Below, piece by piece: positions 18,772 to 27,529 of a DNA stretch of 64,000 bases (its first letter is position 1; the number at the start of each line of letters is the position of its first letter). Source of the stretch: Acinetobacter sp. SFB (GTDB taxonomy: Bacteria; Pseudomonadota; Gammaproteobacteria; Pseudomonadales; Moraxellaceae); NCBI RefSeq assembly GCF_001647545.1, contig NZ_LSZH01000016.1:124001-188000 (forward strand), given 5' to 3'. Both the position numbers and the translations under genes were made by a program. The notes under the pieces are model-generated. The model ran no database searches and was not told where the DNA came from. It saw only the letters and a list, made by a program, of their open reading frames with translations.

Positions 18772-18970
18772 TTAGCTTCTTCACTAAAGCACGTAGTACT
18801 TTTTTATCAAGTTGATCAACAGCAGACTTTCCATAAATGGTCAGTAACCATATTTGTCCGTTAGCTAAGCGGTTGTAATAGATTACTCTAACTCCACCAC
18901 TTTTCCCTGTCTTACCCGATTTGATTATGAATATTGCGGTTAAATTTTGAGCAATAATGAGTTTATAAAA
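18755..18970 (-). pseudogene. RelE-type toxin, 5' truncated
   Basis: The frame has no start codon. It reads IKSGKTGKSGGVRVIYYNR, then ANGQIWLLTIYGKSAVDQLDKK, the conserved C-terminal half of RelE/HigB-like toxins (SGGvRviYY..l.lYaKs). A stop codon bounds it on the left and the N-terminal ~40 residues are missing. Confidence 0.75.
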
Positions 18971-19006
18971 TCACTCGATAATACAGGCTGAAGTGAAAAA
19001 ATGGGC

Positions 19007-19318
19007 TTAAGCAGCACAATATAGCTGATATAAGGTTTGCATCAGTACAAGCACTTTAGGATCATAAATCTGATAGTAAATCTGTTTACCTTCACGACGG
19101 GTACTCACCATATGGTTTTTACGCAATACCGTCAGTTGCTGGGAAAGCGTCGGTTGGTGAATATCCGTACAATCCTCAATTTGTTGCACATTGAGTTCAC
19201 CATCGACCAAAACACAAAGAATTTTGAGCCGATCAGGGTTTGACAAGACTTTTAAGCAATCTGTGACGATACCCACTTCTGAAAAATCAATTTTAGCCTG
19301 GTTAATTACACTATTCAT
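19007..19318 (-). CDS. bigR: ArsR-family persulfide-responsive repressor (BigR/SqrR-like)
   Basis: 103 aa. A winged-helix ArsR repressor: RLKILCVLVDGELNVQQIE, then HQPTLSQQLTVLRKNHMV as recognition helix. Cys35 and Cys101 sit where BigR uses its two redox cysteines, with extra Cys21 and Cys50. BigR is inactivated by sulfane sulfur and controls persulfide dioxygenase genes, exactly the genes transcribed divergently here. Start ATG 19318 has AAGGAT upstream; the longer frame to 19333 lacks this. A palindrome lies in the shared promoter at 19391. Confidence 0.87.
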   Translation of the reverse strand: MNSVINQAKIDFSEVGIVTDCLKVLSNPDRLKILCVLVDGELNVQQIEDCTDIHQPTLSQQLTVLRKNHMVSTRREGKQIYYQIYDPKVLVLMQTLYQLYCAA

Positions 19319-19390
19319 TACACTATCCTTCAATCCTGCATGCTTAAGAAGTGATTACAGAATAATATCACAAATTGCTTGAATAATATT

Positions 19391-19408
19391 TTATAATATA
19401 TATTATAA
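19391..19408. promoter_or_regulatory. Candidate BigR operator
   Basis: TTATAATATATATTATAA, a perfect 18-bp palindrome between the divergent repressor gene and the sulfur operon. AT-rich palindromes are typical BigR operators. It overlaps plausible -10 elements on both sides. Confidence 0.55.
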
Positions 19409-19423
19409 ATAAATATATTGTAA

Positions 19424-19855
19424 ATGAGTAGACTCACTATGCATGATTTTCTGATTGCTTTTTTAGGCGGCTTGATGCTCGGTGTCTCGGTCGTGGGGTA
19501 TCTGTATGTGCATGGTCGCATTGCAGGAATCAGTGGAATGATCGGACAAGTATTGAATCCGCAGACGGTGTTTAAAACGCCGGCAATCTGGTTTTTGCTG
19601 GGTCTTGTTATCACGCCATTTATTTATGGTCTATTTGTTCAGCCTGAAATTGAGCTGGATGCAAGCCCAGTCATGATGATCATTGCAGGTCTGCTGGTGG
19701 GTTTCGGTACTCGATTGGGTTCAGGTTGTACCAGTGGGCATGGTATTTGCGGGCTCAGTCGTTTATCCAAACGTTCCATTGCCGCAACGGCAGTCTTTAT
19801 GTTTGCAGGTTTTGTTACTGTATATGTTATTCGTCACATCATTGGAGCATTTTAA
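19424..19855 (+). CDS. YeeE/YedE-family sulfur transporter subunit A
   Basis: 143 aa, four hydrophobic helices, with the family cysteine motif [15 protein letters not shown]. These half-size membrane proteins (PmpA-like) work with a second half-size partner to move thiosulfate or sulfane sulfur. The start could be ATG 19424 or ATG 19439 (MHDFLIAF); the sequence does not decide. The partner begins one base after the stop codon. Confidence 0.88.
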   Translation: MSRLTMHDFLIAFLGGLMLGVSVVGYLYVHGRIAGISGMIGQVLNPQTVFKTPAIWFLLGLVITPFIYGLFVQPEIELDASPVMMIIAGLLVGFGTRLGSGCTSGHGICGLSRLSKRSIAATAVFMFAGFVTVYVIRHIIGAF

Positions 19856-19856
19856 A

Positions 19857-20273
19857 ATGAAAAAAATGTTAGCTTTTATTTTTGGTGCTCTTTTTTCTGT
19901 CGGACTCATGCTTTCGGGCATGTCCAATCCAGAAAAAGTGCTGGATTTCCTTGATTTGTTTGGTGACTGGGATGCCAGTCTTGGCTTTGTCATGCTGGGT
20001 GCAATCGTTGTTGCATTCATTCCTTTTCAAAAAGCGCTACGAAGTCCAGCACCTAAAACTATTTTTGCTGAACCCATTGATTTACCCCGTCACCAGAAAA
20101 TTGATCCTAAACTGATCTCTGGCAGTTTGTTGTTTGGTATTGGCTGGGGTATTGCCGGCGTATGTCCAGCACCCAGTTTTACCCTGATCGGTCTGGGTCA
20201 TTATCAAATACTATATTTTGTAGTTGCAATGCTGGTAGGCGTGTTGATTCACCGTAAATGGGCAGGAGCTTAA
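19857..20273 (+). CDS. YeeE/YedE-family sulfur transporter subunit B
   Basis: 138 aa, DUF6691/PmpB-like half transporter: FGALFSVGLMLSGMSNPEKV at the N-terminus and GWGIAGVCPAPS with the conserved cysteine near the C-terminus. The ATG lies two bases past the upstream stop, so translation is probably coupled. Confidence 0.88.
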   Translation: MKKMLAFIFGALFSVGLMLSGMSNPEKVLDFLDLFGDWDASLGFVMLGAIVVAFIPFQKALRSPAPKTIFAEPIDLPRHQKIDPKLISGSLLFGIGWGIAGVCPAPSFTLIGLGHYQILYFVVAMLVGVLIHRKWAGA

Positions 20274-20275
20274 AG

Positions 20276-21148
20276 ATGTCAAATTTACCTATAGTAAAAG
20301 ATTTTTTTCACCCAGATACCAATACTTTTAGTTATGTCGTACGTGATCCGGCGACCCAAGCCTGTGCCATTATTGACAGCGTTTTAGATTACGATGCAGC
20401 ATCAGCAAGTACTTCAACCCTTCATGCCGATAAAATTATTGCCTATATCAAAGAACAAGATTTAACAGTCGAGTGGATTTTGGAAACACATGTTCATGCT
20501 GATCACTTGACTGCAGCGCAGTATCTTAAAGCTGAGTTAGGTGGCAAGATTGCCATGAGTCAGAAAATTGGAATCGTACAAGAAACTTTTGGTGCTATTT
20601 ACAATCTGGATATCAAACAATGGAATGCTCAGCAGCTGTTTGATTATTTATTTGAGGATCATGAGTCGTTCCAGATCGGAACCCTGAAAGCCTATAACAT
20701 TCCAACGCCAGGTCATACACCAGCCTGTCTAAGCTATGTCATTGGGGATACGGTTCTTGTGGGTGATACGCTGTTTATGCCAGATTATGGTACAGCACGC
20801 TGTGATTTTCCGCGGGGCAGTGCAGAAAAGCTTTTTGATTCAGTACAAAGCCTATATCAGCTACCAGAAGCTACCCGGGTCTTTTTATGTCATGACTATT
20901 TGCCTGAGACACGTGCAGCATATGTCTGTGAAACTGATATCCAGACTCAGAAAACCCAGAATATCCATATTCACGAAGGCATTCGCAAGGCTGAGTTTGC
21001 CCAGATGCGAAACCAGCGCGATTCCGGACTCAACATGCCTAAACTGATTCTACCGGCGATTCAGATCAACATGAAAGCAGGGCAGTTTCCTGAGCCAGAA
21101 CAAAATGGAGTTTCTTATTTAAAACTTCCTCTCAACTATTTCAAATAA
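20276..21148 (+). CDS. Persulfide dioxygenase-like metallo-beta-lactamase-fold enzyme
   Basis: 290 aa. Blh/ETHE1 type: THVHADH supplies iron ligands, GHTPACLSY and VLVGDTLFMPDYGTARCDFP follow, then FLCHDY. ETHE1-type enzymes oxidise glutathione persulfide to sulfite with O2. ATG 20276 has GGAGC at good spacing and sits two bases after the transporter stop. Third gene of the divergent BigR operon, acting in cytoplasmic sulfide detoxification. Confidence 0.9.
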   Translation: MSNLPIVKDFFHPDTNTFSYVVRDPATQACAIIDSVLDYDAASASTSTLHADKIIAYIKEQDLTVEWILETHVHADHLTAAQYLKAELGGKIAMSQKIGIVQETFGAIYNLDIKQWNAQQLFDYLFEDHESFQIGTLKAYNIPTPGHTPACLSYVIGDTVLVGDTLFMPDYGTARCDFPRGSAEKLFDSVQSLYQLPEATRVFLCHDYLPETRAAYVCETDIQTQKTQNIHIHEGIRKAEFAQMRNQRDSGLNMPKLILPAIQINMKAGQFPEPEQNGVSYLKLPLNYFK

Positions 21149-21218
21149 GTTTGCTTAGAGATTAAACAAAAAAGTTCGATTTTTATTTAATCACTTTTGT
21201 ACAAAATGGAGAGGAGCC

Positions 21219-22001
21219 ATGTGGCTATTGATACTCGAAGGGCTGGTGATCGGTGGACTGTTAGGCTTGACCGGTGCGGGTGGCGGTATTCTAGCTGTAC
21301 CGGCACTGATGGCGAATCAGGGTTGGACGGTAGCATAGGCTGCACCTGTGGGCTTGCTTGCAGTTACTTTGTCCGCCTTGGTTGGAACGTTCGAGGGTTT
21401 ATTCAAGCGTATTGTGCGTTATCGCGCTGCGCTCTGGATTGCGCTGATCAGTATTCCTGCAGCACGTTATGGCGTGCATCTGGCCGGTATTGTCTCTCCG
21501 GTCTGGCTGACACTGGCGTTTAGTCTAGTCATGCTGATTGTGGCTTATCGGATATTTTTTAATAAAGTCCATGATCATGAAAATGCACCGTGCAAGGTCA
21601 ATCAAATAACCGGTCGTTTAATTTGGAATGTGAAAACTGCATCGTTCCTTGCGGGTATTGGCGTAGTGGTAGGTTTGCTGACTGGCTTGCTCGGGGTGGG
21701 TGGGGGTTTTGTGATTGTCCCAGCACTGCGTAAATTCACCAATCTGGATATGCGCACTATTGTTGCGACATCCCTGATGATTATTTTCATGATTGGTGGT
21801 GTCAGTATTTCTGCACATATGTTGGATGGCTTTCAATATCCTGTTTCGGTCACGCTGACTTTTGTTCTGGCCTGTATTGGGGGGATGTTCATTGGGCGAA
21901 GTCTAATCCACCGGATTGAAAGCAATAAGGTACAGCAAATTTTTGCCACAACCGTGTTTGGGGTGGCTGTGTATTTAATCTATTCAGCAGTTATCGGTTA
22001 A
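21219..22001 (+). pseudogene. TauE/SafE-family sulfite exporter, broken by one amber codon
   Basis: 261 codons from ATG 21219 (perfect GAGGAG) to 22001. A single in-frame TAG at 21336-21338 (codon 40, in TVA-stop-AAPVGLLAVTLSAL) interrupts an otherwise intact TauE protein with its GLTGAGGG and GLLGVGGGFVIVPAL repeats. One C-to-T change of a glutamine codon would explain it. It would export the sulfite made by the upstream dioxygenase, so loss may impair detoxification. Either a recent pseudogene, a suppressed stop or a sequencing error. Confidence 0.87.
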
Positions 22002-23220
22002 ATCATGTATAGCGATGAATAAAATGACAGTAAATTGGTAGCAGTCCAAATTATTCCTCATAAAAATGGCTATTCAGTGCTTAGTGACTCACACCATCTT
22101 TGCTAAAGACGACTGTGAAATCGTACGAATCATTAGTACAAGGGAACTAACTCAGGCGGAGCGAGGGAAACAGGATTGAGGAGAATAAACTACTTTGCAG
22201 AGCAACTCTTCTAGGTAATGTCAGCTAGGAAGAAAAAATTAAAAACTTAAGGCTCAGTATCAATAATCTGTAAAAAAGCACGCTCATGATTATTTTTGCA
22301 AATAATATTCTAATCTGACAAGTGTTTACTTTAAAAAGTTGAGTACTGAGCAGGAGAGAAGTTTTTATTTCATGCAGTATATTGAATATAAAACGATCCA
22401 CTGCGAATTTGTGTGGCGCGTGGTGTTGGCTTACTTCAGGTTTGGGAGATCTTCCAACTTAGGTATGCACAAAGGTACTAAAAGTTGCAAACATAACGCT
22501 AGAAGAGCACATGCTAAAAGCGGACATTTCTACTTGGGAATAACACAAAAAAATGTGGATCTGTAGCCATGCTTCATATGATTTATACGATGGAAAGTGC
22601 ATTAAATTGAACAAGGAAAGCATAACCCTCTAATTCTTTATTTGCTTCTTTGAGCGTGTTTTTATAACAAAGAATTAGAGAGTTAAAGTTCTGTTACCGT
22701 TGTTTCTTTATATTTATTTATTGTTATTCTGATCCTGATTAAACCACCTATTGATCAAATATTCATCGCATAAAATGAGAATCCGATCATTGAATTGTAA
22801 GTTAGTATTACTAAAATCACATATTATTTAAATTTACAAATCATCAATCTGGACTTGGACTAATAGCCCCAAATTTTGTAGGGTAAAACTTTTTTATGTC
22901 ACGTATAAATCTAAGACTTGCTTTGACCTTTGCGAAGGTAATGTTCCACAGCTTCTAAAGTATTGATTTTACAGCTAGGATTAAAGCTGTCATAACGTTA
23001 CTTTTGGGGGGGCTGTAAAGTTACCTTAAGATATTCATTAAAGTTGCAAACCCTGAATAGAAATGTCCGATTTGCCATTCGATCAAGAATACCGAGATTT
23101 TTACATACTAAAAAAATATTACTGCAGCCCCCAGACGGTATTTTTAAAATTTGCAAAAATAATTTCGTAATCACAAATATTTTTAATAAAAAACAATATA
23201 TTAAATAGTTGCTTAACTTT
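22002..23220. other. 1.2 kb gene-free region with repeats
   Basis: No supportable gene (the 75-codon frame at 22339 lacks a ribosome site). A 12-bp perfect inverted repeat (CTCTAATTCTTT, 22628-22639, with its complement at 22669-22680) flanks a 29-nt loop. CGGACATTTCTA at 22521 has an inverted partner at 23058-23069, possibly the ends of a lost element. Confidence 0.5.
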
Positions 23221-23245
23221 TATAATGTATATATAGTGTATATAC
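23221..23245 (+). promoter_or_regulatory. -10 box and overlapping inverted repeat
   Basis: TATAAT at 23221-23226 is followed by GTATATA-TAGTG-TATATAC (23227-23245). An operator right behind the -10 of a gene for a small putative DNA-binding protein suggests autoregulation, as in RHH repressors. No good -35 box is visible. Confidence 0.4.
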
Positions 23246-23282
23246 ATTTTATTGTATTAGTGCCTTTGGGAATAAATATCTT

Positions 23283-23498
23283 ATGACTGATCAACCCAAA
23301 AAAATAAAGGCCAACAAAAAAGATGGGCAACTCTTAATTCGCATTAACAGCACTGAACGTGATGAGTTCATTCAATTGTGTGAAGCTATGGACACCAGTG
23401 CCGCTAGAGAATTAAGAAAATTTATCCGTAGTTTTATGAAAAAAAACCAGTCAGCGGATATTCATACCAAGGAGTCACATCATGTCGAAGCAAGTTAA
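23283..23498 (+). CDS. Small charged protein, possibly ribbon-helix-helix
   Basis: 71 aa. DGQLLIRINSTERDEFIQLCEAMDTSAARELRKFIRSFM has the strand-helix-helix pattern of CopG/Arc-like DNA-binding proteins (a beta strand of alternating residues, then two helices with S/T at the turn). Lysine-rich ends. Its gene overlaps a second very small gene by 17 bp. The function is not known from sequence; such proteins are common on plasmids as copy-number or mobilisation accessory repressors. Confidence 0.6.
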   Translation: MTDQPKKIKANKKDGQLLIRINSTERDEFIQLCEAMDTSAARELRKFIRSFMKKNQSADIHTKESHHVEAS

Positions 23499-23595
23499 AA
23501 TCTTGAAAAAGAAGATCAAAGCACGTCTTGAAAAGATTTCAAAACACAAAAATAAGTTAAATAAGTTCAAAAAGCAGCTTAAAAAACAGAAGTAA
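23482..23595 (+). CDS. 37-aa lysine-rich peptide gene
   Basis: MSKQVKILKKKIKARLEK.., about 45% Lys/Arg, predicted as one long helix or coiled coil. It overlaps the preceding gene, starts seven bases after an ideal AAGGAG and ends before a strong terminator, which together make it credible despite its length. It could bind nucleic acid or the partner protein. No family recognised. Confidence 0.6.
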   Translation: MSKQVKILKKKIKARLEKISKHKNKLNKFKKQLKKQK

Positions 23596-23622
23596 TAGTG
23601 AGGGTTAACCTCACTAACAAGT

Positions 23623-23661
23623 AAAAAAGCTGAATTTTCTATAAGGAAATTCAGCTTTTTT
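23623..23661. terminator. Rho-independent terminator after the small-protein operon
   Basis: AAAAAAGCTGAATTT / GAAATTCAGCTTTTTT around an 8-nt loop, 28 bp past the stop codon of the 37-aa gene. A short palindrome (GTGAGG..CCTCAC) precedes it. Confidence 0.9.
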
Positions 23662-23796
23662 CATTACTTACTGTCTGACTTCTGAGGGACAGATCAAGAT
23701 AGGTTTTTTTTATTGCCTCGATTTTTAAATCAGAGATAGATCTGTATCAAAACTACGAATTAAAGTCGCTGCAGGGTCAGTTGCAAGACCTTAAAT

Positions 23797-24054
23797 CTAG
23801 ACCAGCTCGGAAATGATCTCTGCCAACACTGCATCTGCTTGTGAAGTACTTCTGACAGCAGAAATGTCCTTTTTAACTTTAGTGAGAGATCTCCCGGTTT
23901 CTTTAAAAGAAAAAACGGTTTTATTTCCTGTGAGGATGAGAGGGGTAAGATTAGTGACTTCGCCTATTTTTAAGAATAGCTCAGCCACTCTGACTTGATG
24001 AACATAAATAGAGCGTAACTTTTGGGTAATTTCTAAAGCAGTATGTTTATTCAT
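23797..24054 (-). CDS. Hypothetical 85-aa protein
   Basis: Starting at MNKHTALEITQKL, a helical, charged protein (..VRVAELFLKIGEVTNL.., ..SLTKVKKDISAVRS..). The frame extends upstream to 24222 with a hydrophobic stretch, which would give a 141-aa membrane-anchored version; neither start has a clear ribosome site. No family recognised. Confidence 0.45.
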   Translation of the reverse strand: MNKHTALEITQKLRSIYVHQVRVAELFLKIGEVTNLTPLILTGNKTVFSFKETGRSLTKVKKDISAVRSTSQADAVLAEIISELV

Positions 24055-24239
24055 AAATATAACCATTAATTTTATTAGATTTTTTGAAAATTTTAATTCT
24101 TGTAAATCCAATCTTAGCAGAACTAGTATGAATGAGTAAAATTTGTGCACGAGTGCACTTAAAAAACTGATTATTGCTAATAGTGCAAGGATTTCAGCTT
24201 TAAAAAGGATAGAATCCATCAACTCAGAGATAGTACAGA

Positions 24240-24575
24240 AATAATAAAGTCCGATTCTGTTTACTTAAAGTTGCATGGACATGGCCAGCAGGTACTTTGA
24301 TGCCATTAAATTCTAGGTCTAGCGTTGCACAAGCATCATGAATAACTTTTACTTTATAACCAAAATCAGAAGCAGCACCAACAGCAGCGTTAACCTATAT
24401 ATGGCTCATAGCACCAATCACGACTAACTCAGTCACTTCCATTGGTATCTAAAATTTCTTTGAGATTCGTATTGAATAACGTGTTGATGTGATTTTTAAT
24501 GACCACAGTTTCATCTGCTTGTGGCTGAACTGTGTGCTGAAATTCAATACCGTTTGAGCCAGGTTTAAATATAGA
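24240..24575 (-). pseudogene. Isochorismatase-family cysteine hydrolase fragment
   Basis: On the minus strand: FKPGSNGIEFQHTVQPQADE, then a frameshift near 24440, then VTELVVIGAMSH, a stop where the catalytic Cys codon (SHMCV) belongs, and VIHDACATLDLEFNGIKVPA. This is the C-terminal half of a nicotinamidase/isochorismatase-like hydrolase. The N-terminal half is missing. Confidence 0.7.
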
Positions 24576-24983
24576 GCCAAAGACTAAAAAATATAGAACA
24601 AGAGAAGCAGGGGATATTCAAAAGTTTTAAAGACAAAGTCATTGAAATGATGACTATAGCATTAGCTCCGGCATTTGAGATTAGTCGCCAAGCAGGATAT
24701 CGCTATTTAAAAGCCGAAAATTGACTGAATAAAAATGGGTGACTCAATTAAGTTTAGCTGATGAATAGGGTGAAATATGATCAATACCTTAAAAACCCAT
24801 TCAAAGGCTGTACTACCTTTAACCATTTATAAATGCTGTGATACACCTAAACATTTTGCAAGCTCAGTGACAGAATATCCAGGTTCAATCTCAATTTATC
24901 AGCTTCATTTTTAAATTCTGGAGTATATTGTTGTCCACTTATCGGTTCAGTTTTATATAAATATTTAGAAATCAGGAAAAATC
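24576..24983 (-). mobile_element. IS transposase debris (IS3 OrfA-like on minus strand)
   Basis: Between about 24790 and 24960 the minus strand reads ISGQQYTPEFKNEADKLRL, then, after a frameshift, a HTH like ELAKCLGVSQHSIYKW: an IS3-family OrfA. At 24640-24730 the plus strand gives FEISRQAGYRYLKA, like the start of an IS481/IS3 transposase. Both are short and broken; no ends were found. Confidence 0.5.
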
Positions 24984-25496
24984 ATGAACAATAACTATCC
25001 AAAACCTATGATAATAATGCATTGGATTACCTTTGTTTTAGTTGTGATTGTATATTTGACGAGTGGAGATCCAACAAGAACAGGCTTGCAGGGCCAGATT
25101 CATGTGATAGGTGGAATTTCAATATTTATTCTATTTTTCGTGAGGTTGAGTTTTATTTTTCTCTATAAAAGAAGTATTCCTCAAAATGAGATCATTAATG
25201 CGTATCAAATAAAATTATTTAAAATTGTCAGATTTACGCTTTACTTAAGTTTATGTGGCGTTCCGATAGCGGGCTGGCTTGCATTATCGAGTTTCACTGA
25301 TAATTTCAAAGTTTTATCTTTAAACTTGCCACTTTTGAGCAGTGTTAGAGAAGTTAAATATATTGGTCAGATACATCAATTTTTAGGTAACTTCTTTATT
25401 ACAGTCATAGGTTTACATGCCTGTGCTGCATTAATCCACCATTTTATTTTTAAAGATAATGTATTAAAAAGTATGTTTTTTAAAAAAATGAAATGA
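24984..25496 (+). CDS. Cytochrome b561-family membrane protein
   Basis: 170 aa with four hydrophobic helices. Haem-ligand histidines are placed as in the b561/CybB family: MIIMHWITFV in helix 1, IHVIGG in helix 2, and IHQFLGN, then GLHACAALIHHF in the last two. A likely diheme electron carrier between quinol and periplasmic acceptors. An AT-rich gene between IS scars with its own terminator; no redox partner nearby. Confidence 0.85.
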   Translation: MNNNYPKPMIIMHWITFVLVVIVYLTSGDPTRTGLQGQIHVIGGISIFILFFVRLSFIFLYKRSIPQNEIINAYQIKLFKIVRFTLYLSLCGVPIAGWLALSSFTDNFKVLSLNLPLLSSVREVKYIGQIHQFLGNFFITVIGLHACAALIHHFIFKDNVLKSMFFKKMK

Positions 25497-25542
25497 TTTA
25501 AATCTATAACCCTAAAAAATAGGCATATGGTTCACCCAGAAC

Positions 25543-25570
25543 GACATGCTTTATCGATATAAAGCATGTC
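25543..25570. terminator. Terminator after cytochrome b561 gene
   Basis: GACATGCTTTAT / ATAAAGCATGTC, a perfect 12-bp stem with a 4-nt loop, followed by AAATATTTTT. Between the convergent b561 and VIT genes. Confidence 0.75.
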
Positions 25571-25642
25571 AAATATTTTTATAGACCTATTATCTATACC
25601 TCGTATGGGATTGGACGTATTCGGGTCATATAAAAAGGTATC

Positions 25643-26344
25643 TTAAGCCACCGCAACATTAAATAAGGATCCGATCCAAGCACTGAATAACATGGCGATA
25701 ATTCCCCAAAGCATGACCCGAATCGAACCTCTCAAAATACTTGCACCACCCGCATAACTGGCCAAAGCCCCCATAATTCCAAGACTTAATACCCCAATCA
25801 GCATGACGCCTTTCTCTAAGTATTGCTCAGGCAGCAACATAATTGAAATTAAAGGAAATAATGAGCCTATAGTAAATGCAATGGCTGAAGAGAATGCAGC
25901 ACGAAAGGGTTGGGCAGAGTTATGATCTGAAATCCCAATTTCATCACGCGCATGTGCATCTAAAGCATTGTGTGCAGTGAGTTGTTGCGCGACTTCTTGC
26001 GCTAAAGCGGGTTGTAATCCACGCTGTATATAAATATTTTTTAGCTCATTTAATTCATGTTCAGGATGGCGTTGCAGTTCACGCTCTTCCATCTGTAGAT
26101 CATTCTTTTCAATGTCTTGTTGTGATTTAACGGAAATATATTCACCCGCCGCCATCGATGCAGCCCCCGATATTAATCCGGCGACACAGGTCACCAGTAA
26201 AGTGTGAGTGGATGCTCCACTGGCTGCTATTCCCACTACGAGACTGGTGACTGAAATAATCCCGTCATTTGCCCCCAGCACAGCTGCACGCAACCATCCC
26301 GCACGTTCGATGTAATGTTTTTCAAGATGATAAGAGTGGCGCAC
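25643..26344 (-). CDS. VIT1/CCC1-family iron/manganese transporter
   Basis: 233 aa. N-terminal RAAVLGANDGIISVTSLVVGIA is the hallmark of the VIT/CCC1/Nodulin-21 family, followed by AAGEYISVKSQQDIEKNDL and the cytoplasmic acidic helical region (MEERELQRHPEHELNELKNIY). Five membrane helices are expected. Exports or stores Fe2+/Mn2+ using a proton gradient. A single gene with a gene-free 1.2-kb region upstream. Confidence 0.9.
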   Translation of the reverse strand: MRHSYHLEKHYIERAGWLRAAVLGANDGIISVTSLVVGIAASGASTHTLLVTCVAGLISGAASMAAGEYISVKSQQDIEKNDLQMEERELQRHPEHELNELKNIYIQRGLQPALAQEVAQQLTAHNALDAHARDEIGISDHNSAQPFRAAFSSAIAFTIGSLFPLISIMLLPEQYLEKGVMLIGVLSLGIMGALASYAGGASILRGSIRVMLWGIIAMLFSAWIGSLFNVAVA

Positions 26345-26560
26345 AAGGTATATCCTTCTTGTTATCAGGGTGATTGTAATAAATTTATTTCATCTATAGT
26401 TAGATTTTATTATTTACTCATTTTAAAAAAGTAGCTGCGTAATCGCAGTTAACTATTCAATCTCTCCGAAACTGGCACAATCAGCCTAAGATAAATTGTT
26501 ACTGCAATACACGTCTAAAGTGTCTGCATGATTTTTAACACTCGCATCTCACTTAATTGA

Positions 26561-26836
26561 GGCTTTGTTGCACAAAAATTTAAAAATTAAAATCACCCTA
26601 AGAAAATGAAATTTAAGACAGAACTTGGGGGTAAAGTCGAGCTAATTCGGTGAATTTATTTAACACAGCTACACCTGCATGAATCTCATTCACCTGAATC
26701 GGAAAGTTGCTGGCACTGAGTTTATCTCCTAATAATTTGATGCAATGTATCTTTGTTTCCAACAAGCTTCGGCGTTGATGCCCAGACCACTTTTTCCAAA
26801 TTGAGGAGTGGGATCAAACCAAATTGAGATATTTCC
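26561..26836 (-). mobile_element. IS5-family (IS903-like) 3' remnant
   Basis: Starts with the terminal repeat GGCTTTGTTGCAC at 26561. On the minus strand the transposase C-terminus reads SLLETKIHCIKLLGDKLSAS, then NEIHAGVAVLNKFTELA and a stop at 26613-26615. The 5' part is missing; the element is cut where the IS6 remnant begins. Confidence 0.75.
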
Positions 26837-27100
26837 AGCACTGTTGCAAATAACCACTCCGAGTAAGCTGAATAGTTTTTAGCTCAAGGTTCAGCATATG
26901 AACCCGTCCATGGTCGGTATTTTCAGGCTGAGACCATGCTTTGGGCTGTGCGCTGTATTGTAACTATGGCATTAGCTATGGTGAACTTGAGGAAATGCTT
27001 GCCGAATGTGGTGTAAATGTTGATCACACTACGATTTATCGTGGGGTTCAACGTGATGCGCCTGATATAGAAAAACGCTTAGGCTGGGATTGGCCTAATC
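26837..27100 (+). mobile_element. IS6-family 5' remnant
   Basis: Left terminal repeat GCACTGTTGCAAATA at 26838, then the transposase start with one frameshift: ETMLWAVR, YCNYGISYGELEEMLAECG, VNVDHTTIYR. It ends inside the gene near 27100 without a right end. It apparently inserted into, or recombined with, the IS5 element. Confidence 0.75.
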
Positions 27101-27488
27101 CTATCTGAGCTCATGGCATATGGATGTAATGCTCTGCATAGCGAACAACTCCTGAAGCCTTTTCCCTTTGTTAAAGGGGACATTATCCATAATTGAGTTA
27201 AGACATATAATCCTAAAAATCAATAAAACAGCTATATGTGTAAAAGATATTTTTGGTGATTTAAAGTTATTTAGAGTCTTAACTGATCGAAATGGAAGCA
27301 AGAAATGAGGTTTCTGCTTTCATTTAATCGCAGGAATTTATAACTTGGAGCTGCTTAAAATAATTTTTGAAAGATCTATATGTAATTAAAATATTGAATT
27401 TAAACAATTTATTTTAACATCCTGAAGCGTATAAAAATATTGTCAGAATCTCTGGATTTAATAATAAAAATTATTATAATAAATAAAA
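27101..27488. other. Promoter region upstream of gentisate operon, no gene
   Basis: Very AT-rich, no gene. The promoter of the gentisate dioxygenase operon should lie in its right end, next to the TetR-type operator at 27489. Confidence 0.5.
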
Positions 27489-27506
27489 CAACCAACTGAT
27501 TGGTTG
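27489..27506. promoter_or_regulatory. Regulon operator A
   Basis: CAACCAACTGATTGGTTG: one mismatch to the inferred operator CAACCAACnnGTTGGTTG. 23 bp upstream of the gentisate dioxygenase ATG, where bound repressor would block transcription. Confidence 0.7.
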
Positions 27507-27529
27507 GTATTATTATATTAGGGATGAAA

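Noticed and set aside
22339..22566. 75-codon frame
   Set aside because: Spans a dispersed repeat, no ribosome site, no recognisable product.
27101..27301. 66-codon minus-strand frame at the IS6 edge
   Set aside because: Starts in AT-rich spacer and has no transposase or other similarity.
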